Assembly: GCF_026712245.1 (NCBI RefSeq)
Contig: NZ_JAPPUY010000002.1
Location: 1-64,000, forward strand
DNA length: 64,000 nucleotides
Origin: Roseateles hydrophilus
GTDB taxonomy: Bacteria > Pseudomonadota > Gammaproteobacteria > Burkholderiales > Burkholderiaceae_C
Direction of reading: 5' to 3'
The stretch's first letter is position 1. Every line of letters starts with the position of its first letter. Below the pieces are notes generated by a model. That model was not told the DNA's origin. It worked only from the letters and a program-made list of their open reading frames with translations, and searched no databases. Both the position numbers and the translations under genes were made by a program. Shown here piece after piece: positions 1 to 8,480 of this stretch.

Positions 1-1266
1 GACGTCCAGCAGGTCGGTCGCCGGATCGCGGACGAGCACCCCACCGAGGTTCGCGATCTCGCGCTCCGTGCCAGCCACCACCTCGGGATGCAGGCGACGC
101 AGGAACTTGTTGACCTCGAGGAACTGGTAGTCGCGGTCAGGCTTGAAGCCAACAGCTTGGTAGGCCCTGATGAGGCTGCCGAAACGATGGATGTACGCCG
201 CCGCGGACGGCATGCCTTCCGTCTCGTCGATGACCAGGCCAGACAGGAAGCCGCGGCGCTCGTACAGCCCGCGTAACTTCTCGATCAGTTCCGCATCGCT
301 GAAACGGCGGGCTCGTGCCCGGATGATTCCTTGCGCCGTGTAGAAGGCCTCCTGCGAAACAACCGCCTCGAAGGCGCTGTCCTTGCGGATCCACATGTCG
401 GGCCCGTTGATGACGCGCAGTTTCTTGAGCTTGAAGGAGATGCGGTTGTAGACGTTATTGCCGATGTACTTCTCGTTGGTCAGGATCTCGCGCACCGTGG
501 CACGGGTCCAGTTGCGCCCTAAGTCAGTAAGCACTCCCTGATCGTTGAGGCGCCTAGCGATCTCGACCTCGTGCTGCCCCTCGTCGGTGAACCAACGGTA
601 GATGTCTCGCACGATGCGGATCTCCCGATCCGGCCCGGGTGTGAGGATCACGCGGTCGGTCTGCAGGCTCTTGTGCTCGCCACGCGAGAGCTCGCTCTTC
701 ACGTTGCCGGCCTGGTCGACCAGCACGCGACGCAGGCCGAAGCCCGCCGGCCCCCCTTGCCGGAACCCCATCTCGATGAGCCGGCACTGGCCGGCAAACA
801 CCTTGGCCGACAACTCGCGGCTGTACTCGCCGGCCATGGCGCGCTTGACGCCTTTCACAATGGTCGACACCGGCGAACCGTCGTTCTCGAACTGCTCGGC
901 GCAGTAGCAGACCTGGATGCCAGCGCGCCTGCAGACGTACTCGTAGTACGCGCTCTCATCGGCGTCCTGGAAGCGCCCCCAACGGCTGACGTCGTAGACG
1001 AGGATGACGTTGAAGTCCGCGTTGCCGGACTCAACGTCCCGAAGCAGGGCCTGCAGCGCTTCACGGCCATCGATTCTCAGACCGCTCTTTCCCTCGTCGG
1101 CATAGGTGCGGATGATCCGGATGCCGCGCCGCTCGGCGTATTCGCGGATCTTGTCCGCTTGGTTCTGGGTCGAGTACTGCTGGTGCTCCGTCGACATGCG
1201 GACGTACTCGGCAGCGCGGAAAGCGCTGGCTTGTTCTTCGCCGGGTTGTAGGTCTTCTGGCTGCAT
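1..1266 (-). CDS. Large serine recombinase (resolvase/invertase family), 3' end cut by window
   Basis: The frame is open for 422 codons from the ATG at 1266 to the left edge with no stop, so the C-terminus is missing. The N-terminal resolvase catalytic domain begins with YVRMSTEHQQYSTQNQ; Ser25 is the expected nucleophile that joins covalently to DNA. YADEGKSG, VYDVSRWGRF and the stretch leading to KRAMAGEYSREL are the usual catalytic-core motifs. A second region (about 170-300, with YRWFTDEGQHEVEIARRL and NEKYIGNNVYNR) matches the Recombinase domain (PF07508) of large serine integrases. Such enzymes move or resolve mobile DNA, which fits the neighbouring zinc-ribbon gene and the nuclease pair. 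I see no attachment site, so the element it serves cannot be delimited here. Confidence 0.9.
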   Translation of the reverse strand, partial: MQPEDLQPGEEQASAFRAAEYVRMSTEHQQYSTQNQADKIREYAERRGIRIIRTYADEGKSGLRIDGREALQALLRDVESGNADFNVILVYDVSRWGRFQDADESAYYEYVCRRAGIQVCYCAEQFENDGSPVSTIVKGVKRAMAGEYSRELSAKVFAGQCRLIEMGFRQGGPAGFGLRRVLVDQAGNVKSELSRGEHKSLQTDRVILTPGPDREIRIVRDIYRWFTDEGQHEVEIARRLNDQGVLTDLGRNWTRATVREILTNEKYIGNNVYNRISFKLKKLRVINGPDMWIRKDSAFEAVVSQEAFYTAQGIIRARARRFSDAELIEKLRGLYERRGFLSGLVIDETEGMPSAAAYIHRFGSLIRAYQAVGFKPDRDYQFLEVNKFLRRLHPEVVAGTEREIANLGGVLVRDPATDLLDV

Positions 1267-1388
1267 GTCCTTCTCCGCTCCTTGAGCGATGGGGAGGCAC
1301 GCCACTCCGAACCATGAGAGACAGATCTGGCGTCCCGCCGAACGCTCACCGGGATCTCGAAGCCGTGCTACGAGACATTAGTCAGCGA

Positions 1389-1838
1389 TCACGTTGTCAT
1401 CCACGAGTCCTCTCTTTGCACGCGTCCTTCTTTGCAATCTCGCGGGCGCGTCAACACCATCTCGACCCGCCAGGCTGTGGGTTGGCCGCTTCTTTCATAG
1501 GAGAGAACGTCGACCCAGCAGCGACCGTTAGCCTGGTCCACCCCGAAAAATGACGCGTCACTTGTTGCAGGTCTTGTTTGTGACGCCCTGAGCGGGGCCG
1601 TCGGCTGCTTCCGCTCGCGGTAGGTTTGCCAGTAGCCTGGGTTTCGGGCGTGCCAGGCTCGCTGGGCCGCCGCCTGGTTCGCCCGGTAGTCCGGGTCCGC
1701 ATCGAGCTTGTTTCGGTTCCAACGTCTGCGCCGCTCGCGCTGGCATTCGGGCGCCGAGCAGAAGGTCTGATGGGGCGATTGCGGACGAACCGTGAACTCT
1801 CGGCCGCAGGATGCACATGCCAACTGAGCCATGTTCAT
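1389..1838 (-). CDS. Small zinc-ribbon-like protein accompanying the recombinase
   Basis: A protein of 149 residues. Cysteines at 8, 11, 27 and 32 (CASC, then FCSAPEC) form a C-x2-C-x15-C-x4-C zinc-ribbon-like unit, followed by a very basic run (RERRRRWNRNK) and an aromatic helix (RAWHARNPGYWQTYRERK). The layout suggests a small nucleic-acid-binding protein. From memory, similar short proteins occur beside serine recombinases in proteobacterial mobile elements, but I know no tested function. The last ~55 residues look less conserved. It lies 122 bp upstream of the recombinase on the same strand and could be co-transcribed with it. Start may be Met1 or Met3. Confidence 0.65.
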   Translation of the reverse strand: MNMAQLACASCGREFTVRPQSPHQTFCSAPECQRERRRRWNRNKLDADPDYRANQAAAQRAWHARNPGYWQTYRERKQPTAPLRASQTRPATSDASFFGVDQANGRCWVDVLSYERSGQPTAWRVEMVLTRPRDCKEGRVQREDSWMTT

Positions 1839-2242
1839 TCCTATCGAGATCGCAGGCCTGATAGCTGTTGCTCTTGGCCGCTTGGGGGGCGCCTGGGAAG
1901 GCTGAACTCCCTGGTCTGGTCCTGAACTTTGCGCTTCACGTCAGACCGGCTCAAGCGCGCCTTCACCGGTCCAACCTTGTCAAAGACCGTGCTCAAAGAA
2001 GCGCCCACGACACGTGTGCAAGAACTGTGGCGCACTCGAAGGTCAGTCGCACTAAGTCGTGCTGCGCCTGGTTGAAGACTGTGACGCGGGACCCGCCAAG
2101 TGCTTGATCCACCGTGCGCGCCAGAGCAACTACTTTGGCGCCCTACGGCTGACTGCGGTAGCAGCCAGCACTTCACTTCGCCGCGAGCTATCAGTCTTCT
2201 AGAAGGGCTGGAGACTTTTGCGGCGGGCAAAGGGAGGAAAAC
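1839..2242. other. Intergenic stretch with no gene recognised
   Basis: This 400-bp gap separates the divergent recombinase module (minus) from the nuclease pair (plus). Open frames across it are short or are read-through of antisense frames, and none resembles a known protein. The last bases carry an AGGGAGG ribosome-binding site (2231-2237) for the gene at 2243. Promoters for both directions must lie here, but I could not identify convincing -35/-10 boxes. Confidence 0.5.
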
Positions 2243-3094
2243 ATGGGAACACGGCGCAAGCAAGGCGCAGCCGAAGACATCATGGAGCTTGTGGCCAAGC
2301 TGCCTTGGTGGGCCGGTGTCGGCCTTGCCGTCGGCTCCTACCTGATCCTTCACCCAATCGCTGAGCGCCCGGCCCCTGTAGCAACACAGTTGGATCAGCT
2401 GGGTTCGATGGCCGCTCAGGTGATCTGGCGAACGATGGCGTTTTACGGGCAGTACCTGCTGCCGGTCTTTTGCCTTGTTGGTGCTGTTGTATCGGCCCTG
2501 AAGCGTCGCAGCCGCAAACAGTTGATCGAGCACAGCACGGCGAATCCAGCTGGAGATGCGTTCAACAGCATGAGCTGGCAGCAGTTTGAGCAGTTGGTAG
2601 GTGAGGGCTTTCGCCGGCTTGGCTACCAGATTAAGGAGACTGGGCGAGCAGGGCCAGATGGTGGGGTTGATCTTGAGTTGCGCCGCGGCGGCGAGTTGCA
2701 CCTCGTGCAGTGCAAGCAATGGCGCGCGCAGCGTGTTGGCGTCGATGTCGTGCGCGAGTTGTACGGCGTCATGGCTGCTCAGGGGGCCGCAGGAGGATTC
2801 GTTGTCACATCGGGTCGGTTCACCGCAGAGGCTGAGAACTTCGCGGTGGGCCGCAACGTCCAGCTCATCGACGGTGAGCAGTTGAAGAGTTTGCTGGAGC
2901 CCAACGCACATCACAGGCAGCCCGTGTCGGCCACAACGCAAGGGGATGACACCGGTGTGAAGTGCCCTTTGTGCGACAACAAGATGGTCTTGCGTGTCGC
3001 CAAGCGCGGGTCTCAATCAGGCAACCGCTTCTGGGGTTGTTCTGACTTCCCCTCTTGCCGTGGCACGAGGGACGTTTCGTTGCAGGGTAAGTAG
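2243..3094 (+). CDS. Membrane-anchored Mrr-like restriction endonuclease with C-terminal zinc ribbon
   Basis: 283 residues. Two hydrophobic segments (about 22-38 and 70-86) are followed by an Mrr-type PD-(D/E)XK nuclease domain. SWQQFEQLVGEGFRRLGY (111-128) is the entry helix, PDGGVDL supplies catalytic Asp143, and LVQCKQW supplies Gln156-x-Lys158. The C-terminus has CPLC...GCSDFPSC, a topoisomerase-type C4 zinc ribbon (PF01396) expected to bind DNA. Enzymes of this type are predicted type IV or related restriction nucleases. Membrane attachment suggests action on incoming DNA at the envelope, which is inference. An AGGGAGG ribosome-binding site lies 5 bases before the ATG. The next gene starts 2 bp after the stop, so the two are almost certainly one operon. 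Confidence 0.85.
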   Translation: MGTRRKQGAAEDIMELVAKLPWWAGVGLAVGSYLILHPIAERPAPVATQLDQLGSMAAQVIWRTMAFYGQYLLPVFCLVGAVVSALKRRSRKQLIEHSTANPAGDAFNSMSWQQFEQLVGEGFRRLGYQIKETGRAGPDGGVDLELRRGGELHLVQCKQWRAQRVGVDVVRELYGVMAAQGAAGGFVVTSGRFTAEAENFAVGRNVQLIDGEQLKSLLEPNAHHRQPVSATTQGDDTGVKCPLCDNKMVLRVAKRGSQSGNRFWGCSDFPSCRGTRDVSLQGK

Positions 3095-3096
3095 TC

Positions 3097-4251
3097 ATGC
3101 CGCCGCGACTCTCTGAATTGACGAGCGTCGCAGCCGTTCAGGCCGCACTCGATGAATACGAGCAACTCGGGAAAGAGGCATTCCTGCGGAAGTACGGCTT
3201 TCGCGAGGCTGCCAGCTACCTCGTCAGGAATCCGCGAACACAAGGATTGGCGGATTCCAAGGCGATAGCGGGCGCAGCTTTGGGCTACCAGTACCCGGAA
3301 CGTGGTGGTCTCGGCCCGAAGGACTTCTCTGGTGGCGCTGCCACCGTGCGGCCAGTGCTGGAGCGGCTGGGCTTCGAGGTCGTCCACGAAGGGACCCCTT
3401 CAAGTGCGGCGAGCACCCATTGGTCGTCGGAGGAGGTCGCAGCCATCGTGGCGGACTACCTGGCTATGCTGCTGGCGGAGTTGAGCGGTCAAGCTGTCAA
3501 CAAGAGTGCCCATCGCCGCGCGTTGCTCCGTAGATTGAACGGCCGTAGTGAAGCGGCCATTGAGTTCAAGCACGGCAACATCAGTGCGGCAATGCTCGAG
3601 CTCGGATTACCGTACATCCAGGGCTACCAGCCCAGGGCCAACTTTCAGCGCGACGTCTTGCTGCGAGAGATCGAGCTGCAGGTGGTTGGTCATCAGCGCT
3701 TGGACGCTGTCGTCATGGATGCTGCTCGCCGCGAAGTCGTCGAGCTTGAGCGAGACGACTTCAAGGCAGTCAAGGAGCCACCGCCAGAGGCCAATCTTGA
3801 ATTGCGGGAGCCTCTGCCTTGGCGGCCGCGGCGGGCCTTTCGGCGCGACTATCTTGAGCAGGAAGCCGCGAACCGCTCACTCGGGCGTGCCGGCGAGGAT
3901 TTCGTTGTGCGCTTCGAGCGCTGGCGCTTGCTGCAGCTTGGACTCGGGCAACTGGCGGAGCGCGTCGAGCACGTCGCCAAGACACGGGGTGATGGACTCG
4001 GCTATGACGTGCTGTCGTTCGAAGCCGATGGGATCGAGCGGTTCATCGAAGTGAAGACCACATCGTTCGGCAAACGAACCCCGTTCTTCGTGTCGTCAAA
4101 CGAGGTGGAGTTTGCAAGGGCGACGCCAGATCGCTTCACGCTTTACCGAGTCTTCGATTTCAGAGCCGAACCGCATCTGTTCGAGCTACCAGGCAGGATC
4201 GAGTCGCATTGCTTGCTCGATCCCCACACTTTCAGGGCCAGCTTCGTCTGA
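3097..4251 (+). CDS. DUF3883-domain protein, putative defence nuclease partner
   Basis: 384 residues in a two-gene operon with the Mrr-like nuclease. The N-terminal ~260 residues are not recognised: helical, with a central HRRALLRRLNGRSEAAIEFKH-type segment (about 140-160) that resembles SAM/HTH-like linkers. The C-terminal ~130 residues are a DUF3883 domain: NRSLGRAGEDFVV, then GYDVLSFE and FIEVKTTS, then FFVSSNEVEFA and LYRVFDF. The D...E-x-K arrangement is that of PD-(D/E)XK nucleases, and DUF3883 domains occur in many restriction and anti-phage proteins. The exact substrate is unknown. Lower GC than the genes to the right supports horizontal acquisition of the pair. Confidence 0.8.
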   Translation: MPPRLSELTSVAAVQAALDEYEQLGKEAFLRKYGFREAASYLVRNPRTQGLADSKAIAGAALGYQYPERGGLGPKDFSGGAATVRPVLERLGFEVVHEGTPSSAASTHWSSEEVAAIVADYLAMLLAELSGQAVNKSAHRRALLRRLNGRSEAAIEFKHGNISAAMLELGLPYIQGYQPRANFQRDVLLREIELQVVGHQRLDAVVMDAARREVVELERDDFKAVKEPPPEANLELREPLPWRPRRAFRRDYLEQEAANRSLGRAGEDFVVRFERWRLLQLGLGQLAERVEHVAKTRGDGLGYDVLSFEADGIERFIEVKTTSFGKRTPFFVSSNEVEFARATPDRFTLYRVFDFRAEPHLFELPGRIESHCLLDPHTFRASFV

Positions 4252-4342
4252 TGTTGACGCGTGCCAGCCACGCTATCGGCTTGTTGGTATCGCGTACCGC
4301 ATCAAACGCCTTACCTGGTCAAGCAGTGGCTGAATTGATCTC

Positions 4343-5365
4343 TCAGCCCGGCCCCAACGGCGCCGCATCCAAATCCAGATCCACCCGCTGCCTCACCAGC
4401 TCAAACCCGCTGGCCAGCTCCCGCACGTCGTAGAGCTTGCCGCGCGCGTTCTTGAACGGGCGGTGCACCACGAGCATCCAGCGGTCGTCCAGTGTGCGGA
4501 ACAGCATGCCGTGGCCGCTGCCCTTGGCCAGCCACACGGGGCCGTGTTCCCAGGGGCCGAACAGCTCGCCCGAGGGGGAGCGCGACACGGTCTGGAAGTA
4601 GCCGTCGTCGCCCCAGCTGGACCACAGCATGTGCAGGCTGCCGTCGGCCGTGCGGTAGAGCTGAGGGCCGTCGGTGACGATGATGCCCTGGCCCTGCTGC
4701 GGCTTGGCGGCGGGCGAGGCGTTGCCGCGGAAGAGCTCGCGCGGCGGGCCCACGGCGCGCAGTTCGTCGTCCAGCGGCACGGCGGCGAAGGCGCCCACGC
4801 GCAGCTGCAGCCATTCGTGGGCGTAGACCATCCAGGGCTTGCCGGCGCGGTCCAGGTGGAGCGTGCCGTCCAGCGTCATCAGCTCCTTTGACACCACGGG
4901 CTCGCCGCCGCGCACCAGCGTGAAGGGGCCGCCCAGCGTGTCGGCCACGGCCAGCACGGTGCTGCGGCGGTAGGTCTTCTGGCCGGGCACCGGGCTGGGC
5001 TCGGCCAGCGGAAGGCGCTCGTTGTGCACGGTGACGAACAAGTACCACTTGCCGCGCCAGCGGTGCACCTCGGGCGCCCAGCAGCCCTCATTGGCCCAGG
5101 TGTCGGCGGGCAGCTGGAACACCAGCTCGGGCTTGCTCCAGTGCTTGAGGTCGCGGCTGCGGTAGGCCATCACGCCAAGGGCCGCTTGGCCGGTGAAGTC
5201 GCCGTGGTTCTTCGTGAACAGCCAGTAGGTCTGGCTGGCGGTGTCAGTGACGATGAAGGGGTCGTGCAGGTCCATGCCGGGCAGCGTTAGCGTGCCGGCA
5301 GGTTGGGCCCAGGCGGGCAGTGCGCCGGCCAGCGCCGCGCTCGTCAGCAGGTGGCGGCGTTTCAT
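4343..5365 (-). CDS. Glycoside hydrolase family 43-type secreted protein
   Basis: 340 residues with an N-terminal signal (MKRRHLLTSAALAGALPAWA). The five-bladed propeller signature of GH43 is visible: LHDPF with Asp35 as likely base, WAPEVH (97-101), TLDGT with Asp166 as pKa modulator and YAHEW with Glu184 as likely acid. Family members remove arabinose or xylose, or act on galactan side chains; the precise substrate cannot be read from sequence. The start at 5365 was chosen for the signal peptide, and it overlaps the stop of the upstream esterase by four bases (ATGA), so the two are translationally coupled. Probably part of pectin or hemicellulose use together with the GH105 cluster. Confidence 0.8.
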   Translation of the reverse strand: MKRRHLLTSAALAGALPAWAQPAGTLTLPGMDLHDPFIVTDTASQTYWLFTKNHGDFTGQAALGVMAYRSRDLKHWSKPELVFQLPADTWANEGCWAPEVHRWRGKWYLFVTVHNERLPLAEPSPVPGQKTYRRSTVLAVADTLGGPFTLVRGGEPVVSKELMTLDGTLHLDRAGKPWMVYAHEWLQLRVGAFAAVPLDDELRAVGPPRELFRGNASPAAKPQQGQGIIVTDGPQLYRTADGSLHMLWSSWGDDGYFQTVSRSPSGELFGPWEHGPVWLAKGSGHGMLFRTLDDRWMLVVHRPFKNARGKLYDVRELASGFELVRQRVDLDLDAAPLGPG

Positions 5366-6321
5366 CGCGGAGTGTCCTTGTTCAGCAGGCCGCGCTGGCG
5401 CAGCCAGTCTTCGGCGCGGCGGGGCCAGGCGGAGGCGTTGCCCAGGCCGTCGCGCATGCCGATGCCGTGGCCGCCCTGCTCGAAGACGTAGAGCTCGGCC
5501 GGCACGCCAGCGCGTGTGAGGGCCTGGTAGTGCAGCAGGCTGTTGTCCACCGGCACGGTCTTGTCGAACTGGGTGTGCAGCAGCAGCGTGGGTGGCGTGG
5601 CGGGTGTGACCTGCTGGTCCACGGACAGCAGCGTCAGCAGCGCCGGCTCGGGCTGCTCGCCGAGCAGCGCCTTGCGCGAGCCGGGGTGGGCAGCGGGCGG
5701 CATCAGCGTGATGACGGGGTAGACGAGCACGGCGAAGTCGGGCCGCGCGCTGACGGCATCGAGCGCGGCGCCGGTGCGGCCGTCGGCGTGGTCGAACAGC
5801 GTGCTGGCGCTGGCCGCAAGGTGGCCGCCGGCCGAGCTGCCCATGACGCCGATGCGGTCGGGCCGCACGCCGAACTCGGCCGCGCGCGAGCGCACCAGGC
5901 GCAGCGCGCGCAGCACGTCCTGCAGCGGCGCGGGGTGGCCCCAGTCCTGCAGCCGGCTTTTGAGGATGAAGGTGGTGATGCCCAGCGTGCTGAGCCAGGC
6001 GGCGTACTGCAGGCCCTCGCGCTGGAAGGACAGCACGCTGTAGCCGCCGCCCGGGCACAGGATGACGGCGGTGCCGTTGGGGCGGTCCACGGCAGGCGGC
6101 ACGACGGTCAGCGTGGGCAGCGAGACATGGGCGATGCGGCCCTGCTCGTCGGTGCGCTCAGGGGCGGCCTCGCCGCGTGCGGCGGGCGCGTCGGCGCGGC
6201 GGGCGGGCGGCACGCCCTCGGGCCAAAGGGGCAGCACGGTGGGCAGCACGGTGGGCACCAGGGGAGCAGCGAGGGTCAGCATGGGCAGCAGGGCGGTCGA
6301 CAGCAGCAGGCGGCGCTTCAT
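5362..6321 (-). CDS. Secreted alpha/beta-hydrolase, acetyl-xylan/pectin esterase type
   Basis: 319 residues with a signal sequence. CPGGGY (89-94) is the oxyanion-hole motif, GSSAGGH holds the nucleophile Ser163, and the Asp in QFDKTVP and His in GGHGIGM complete the triad. This is the BD-FAE/acetyl-xylan-esterase-like group that removes acetyl groups from plant polysaccharides. It sits directly upstream of the GH43 gene with a four-base overlap, which argues for side-chain processing of the same polymer. The start at 6321 (MKRRLLLSTALLP) gives a proper signal peptide; an upstream Met at 6372 would place non-signal residues first. Confidence 0.8.
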   Translation of the reverse strand: MKRRLLLSTALLPMLTLAAPLVPTVLPTVLPLWPEGVPPARRADAPAARGEAAPERTDEQGRIAHVSLPTLTVVPPAVDRPNGTAVILCPGGGYSVLSFQREGLQYAAWLSTLGITTFILKSRLQDWGHPAPLQDVLRALRLVRSRAAEFGVRPDRIGVMGSSAGGHLAASASTLFDHADGRTGAALDAVSARPDFAVLVYPVITLMPPAAHPGSRKALLGEQPEPALLTLLSVDQQVTPATPPTLLLHTQFDKTVPVDNSLLHYQALTRAGVPAELYVFEQGGHGIGMRDGLGNASAWPRRAEDWLRQRGLLNKDTPR

Positions 6322-6375
6322 GCCGGCGCAGTGTGCCAGCGGGCTGCCGGGCGACGCCCGCGCCGCCAGCAACGC

Positions 6376-7251
6376 TCAGCGGGATGACGAATGCGCGGCC
6401 GGCGGTGTGGGCGGCAGCCAGCTGCCCAGCTGCTGCATGGCGGCCGGCGTGCGCGCCAGGCTGCGGTGGTTGGTGCCAGCGAGCTGGTGCAGGGTGACGG
6501 TCGAGCCGGCGCGGCGCAGCGCATCGACGAGGTGGTGCGAATGCGCGTGCGGCACCTGGCGGTCGGTCTCGGCCAGCAGCACGAGCACCTCACAGCGCAG
6601 CGCCCGTGCGGCGGCTAGGCTGTCCAGCGGCGAGCGCAGCCAGGGCGTCAGCGGGGCGATGAGCGGGTTGCGGCGCAGCACGGCGTGCAGGCTCTTCAGC
6701 GGCGTGATGAGGGCGATGCGGGCCACCGGCGTGCCGGCGGCGGCCCGTCGCGCGGCCAGCTGCATGGCCACGCCCGTGCCCAGGCTGCGGCCGGCCAGGT
6801 GCAGCGCGCCGGGCGGCAGCGCGAGCCGCGCCAGGCCCCAGTCCGCAGCGGCTTGCGCGTCGGCCACGCAGGCGGCCTCGCCCGGCCAGCCGTTGCTGGC
6901 GCCGAGGCCGCGGTAGTTGAAGGCGAGCAGCGCGCAGTCGTCGGGCAGCCAGCCGGCGAGGTCGGGCGTCCAGGCCACATGCTCGTTGCGCCCGCCAAAC
7001 CACAGCAGCAGGCGGCGTGCTGGGGCGTCGGCCGGCACGGTCAGCCAGCCCTGCAGCTGCACGCCGCCGGGCCGCGCCAGCCACACGGCTTCGCTGCGGC
7101 GCCGCGCGGCGGCCGGGCCGGGGGCGGCGCGGCGGATGCGCCAGGTGCGGCCGAACAGCAGCCGCCCTTGCAGCGCCACAACGGCGGCCGCCAGCGCGGG
7201 CACGCCGATCAGCGGCCAGGCCCAGGGGGAGAGGTGCAGCAGCGACAGCAT
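6376..7251 (-). CDS. Alpha/beta-hydrolase, membrane-anchored
   Basis: 291 residues. An N-terminal hydrophobic segment (about 5-32) likely anchors the protein to the inner membrane. The fold motifs are LLLWFGGRNEH (oxyanion region), FNYRGLGASNGWPGE, the nucleophile elbow GRSLGTG with Ser156, Asp in AETDRQVP and His in GTNHRSL. This matches small serine hydrolases of the FrsA/BAAT-like type found in many proteobacteria. Substrate unknown. It lies 54 bp upstream of the esterase start on the same strand and could share its transcript. Confidence 0.75.
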   Translation of the reverse strand: MLSLLHLSPWAWPLIGVPALAAAVVALQGRLLFGRTWRIRRAAPGPAAARRRSEAVWLARPGGVQLQGWLTVPADAPARRLLLWFGGRNEHVAWTPDLAGWLPDDCALLAFNYRGLGASNGWPGEAACVADAQAAADWGLARLALPPGALHLAGRSLGTGVAMQLAARRAAAGTPVARIALITPLKSLHAVLRRNPLIAPLTPWLRSPLDSLAAARALRCEVLVLLAETDRQVPHAHSHHLVDALRRAGSTVTLHQLAGTNHRSLARTPAAMQQLGSWLPPTPPAAHSSSR

Positions 7252-7329
7252 GGCGGGGTATGAACCCGGCCAGCGTAGGCCGCTTGCATGACAGCCCGAT
7301 GGGGTGGGCCCGCGGCCGGGCCGCCCGCC

Positions 7330-8304
7330 TTACAGCTGCCGCTCGAAGAAGCGCACGACGCGGGCGCGCGACTGGTAGGCCTGCGCCGCATCGGGCGTGA
7401 ACTTCACTGCCGGCGGCACGCCGGTGCTGAAGAAGCTGCCCTGGATGGCGAACGGGTCGTTGACGGTCATGGGCACCATCAGGCGATCCCAGCCATGCGT
7501 GGCGTCGGGGTAGGCCACCACGCGCACGAGGCTGGTGCTGCCGTTGCTGGCGTTCGCGGCAGCGGCGAGGTCCTGGCAGGGCTTGGCGCTGTTGTCGTAG
7601 TCGTCCTTGGTGCCGACCTGGATCAGCACCGGCGCGCCGGTCAGGGCCAGCCACTGCACGCCGTACTGGGCCGGCGTGCTGCGCACGGCGGCCAGCAGCG
7701 GCGCGTTGTTCCAGGCGTAGCACACGGGGTAGTGCGCCACATGGGCCTTGAAGGTCCGGCCGCCGCCGAACTGGCCGGCATACAGCCGCTCGGCCGTGCC
7801 CATGCTGACCAGCCCGCCCCACGAGAAGCCCAGCACGCCAACGCGCGCGCCGTCGATGCCCGGCTGCTGGGCCAGGAACTGCAGCGCCGAGAAGGCGTCG
7901 GGGTAGGTCAGGATGGGCGCGGTGGGCCGCTGGCCGGGCGCGGTGTAGCCGCGCGCCTGCCACATGTCGATCTGCAGCGTGGCGATGCCGGCATCGTTCA
8001 GCGCGGCCTCGTAGAAGTCGCCACGCGCGTCGATGCCGGCCGAGCCGTGCAGGATGACGACGGCCGGCAGCTTGCGCTGACTGTGCCAGCCGCGCTGGCG
8101 CGGCACGCTGAGCTTGCCCTGCACCGTCAGCGGCGTGCCGGGCGCGGTGAGGTTGGGCGACGAGAACTGCACGAACGACACCGCCGGCCCGGCCGCGGCG
8201 CTGCCGTGTTCATGCTCGCCGTGCGCCTGCGCAGGCCCTGCCGTCCAGCTTGTGAGTGCTGCCAGCGCGGTCAGCGCCGCGCCCTTCCATCCTTGCCATG
8301 CCAT
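7330..8304 (-). CDS. Secreted dienelactone-hydrolase-family protein
   Basis: 324 residues with a signal peptide ending near AQAHGEHEHG, which leaves a His-rich N-terminus. Alpha/beta-hydrolase landmarks are VVILHGSAG, GFSWGG with nucleophile Ser161, Asp in GTKDDYD and His in DATHGWDR. The DLH family includes hydrolases of lactones and esters and many exported members of unknown substrate. It follows a terminator (8419-8445) and so probably begins its own transcript. Confidence 0.8.
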   Translation of the reverse strand: MAWQGWKGAALTALAALTSWTAGPAQAHGEHEHGSAAAGPAVSFVQFSSPNLTAPGTPLTVQGKLSVPRQRGWHSQRKLPAVVILHGSAGIDARGDFYEAALNDAGIATLQIDMWQARGYTAPGQRPTAPILTYPDAFSALQFLAQQPGIDGARVGVLGFSWGGLVSMGTAERLYAGQFGGGRTFKAHVAHYPVCYAWNNAPLLAAVRSTPAQYGVQWLALTGAPVLIQVGTKDDYDNSAKPCQDLAAAANASNGSTSLVRVVAYPDATHGWDRLMVPMTVNDPFAIQGSFFSTGVPPAVKFTPDAAQAYQSRARVVRFFERQL

Positions 8305-8418
8305 GCTGTCCTCCGTTCAAGACCAAGTGCGGTCGTGCAACGTAACAGCGCTGCTTGCAGGGCGCTGCCTGGGACTTGCCTGTCGCGGTTTCAGGGGAGG
8401 GTGTGCGGTGTGGGCATG

Positions 8419-8445
8419 AAAAAGCCCGGCACGGTGGCCGGGCTT
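8419..8445 (-). terminator. Rho-independent terminator after the PEP-CTERM gene
   Basis: A nine-base perfect stem (AAGCCCGGC at 8422-8430 with its complement at 8437-8445) and a six-base loop are followed on the minus strand by a run of T. It lies 36 bp beyond the stop of the minus-strand PEP-CTERM gene. Confidence 0.85.
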
Positions 8446-8480
8446 CATGGTTTGGTGGCAGGGGCAGTTGCCCCGCGCGC

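Noticed and set aside
1841..3016. 391-codon minus-strand frame opposite the Mrr-like gene
   Set aside because: No recognised motif, overlaps a gene with a clear nuclease domain and good ribosome-binding site.
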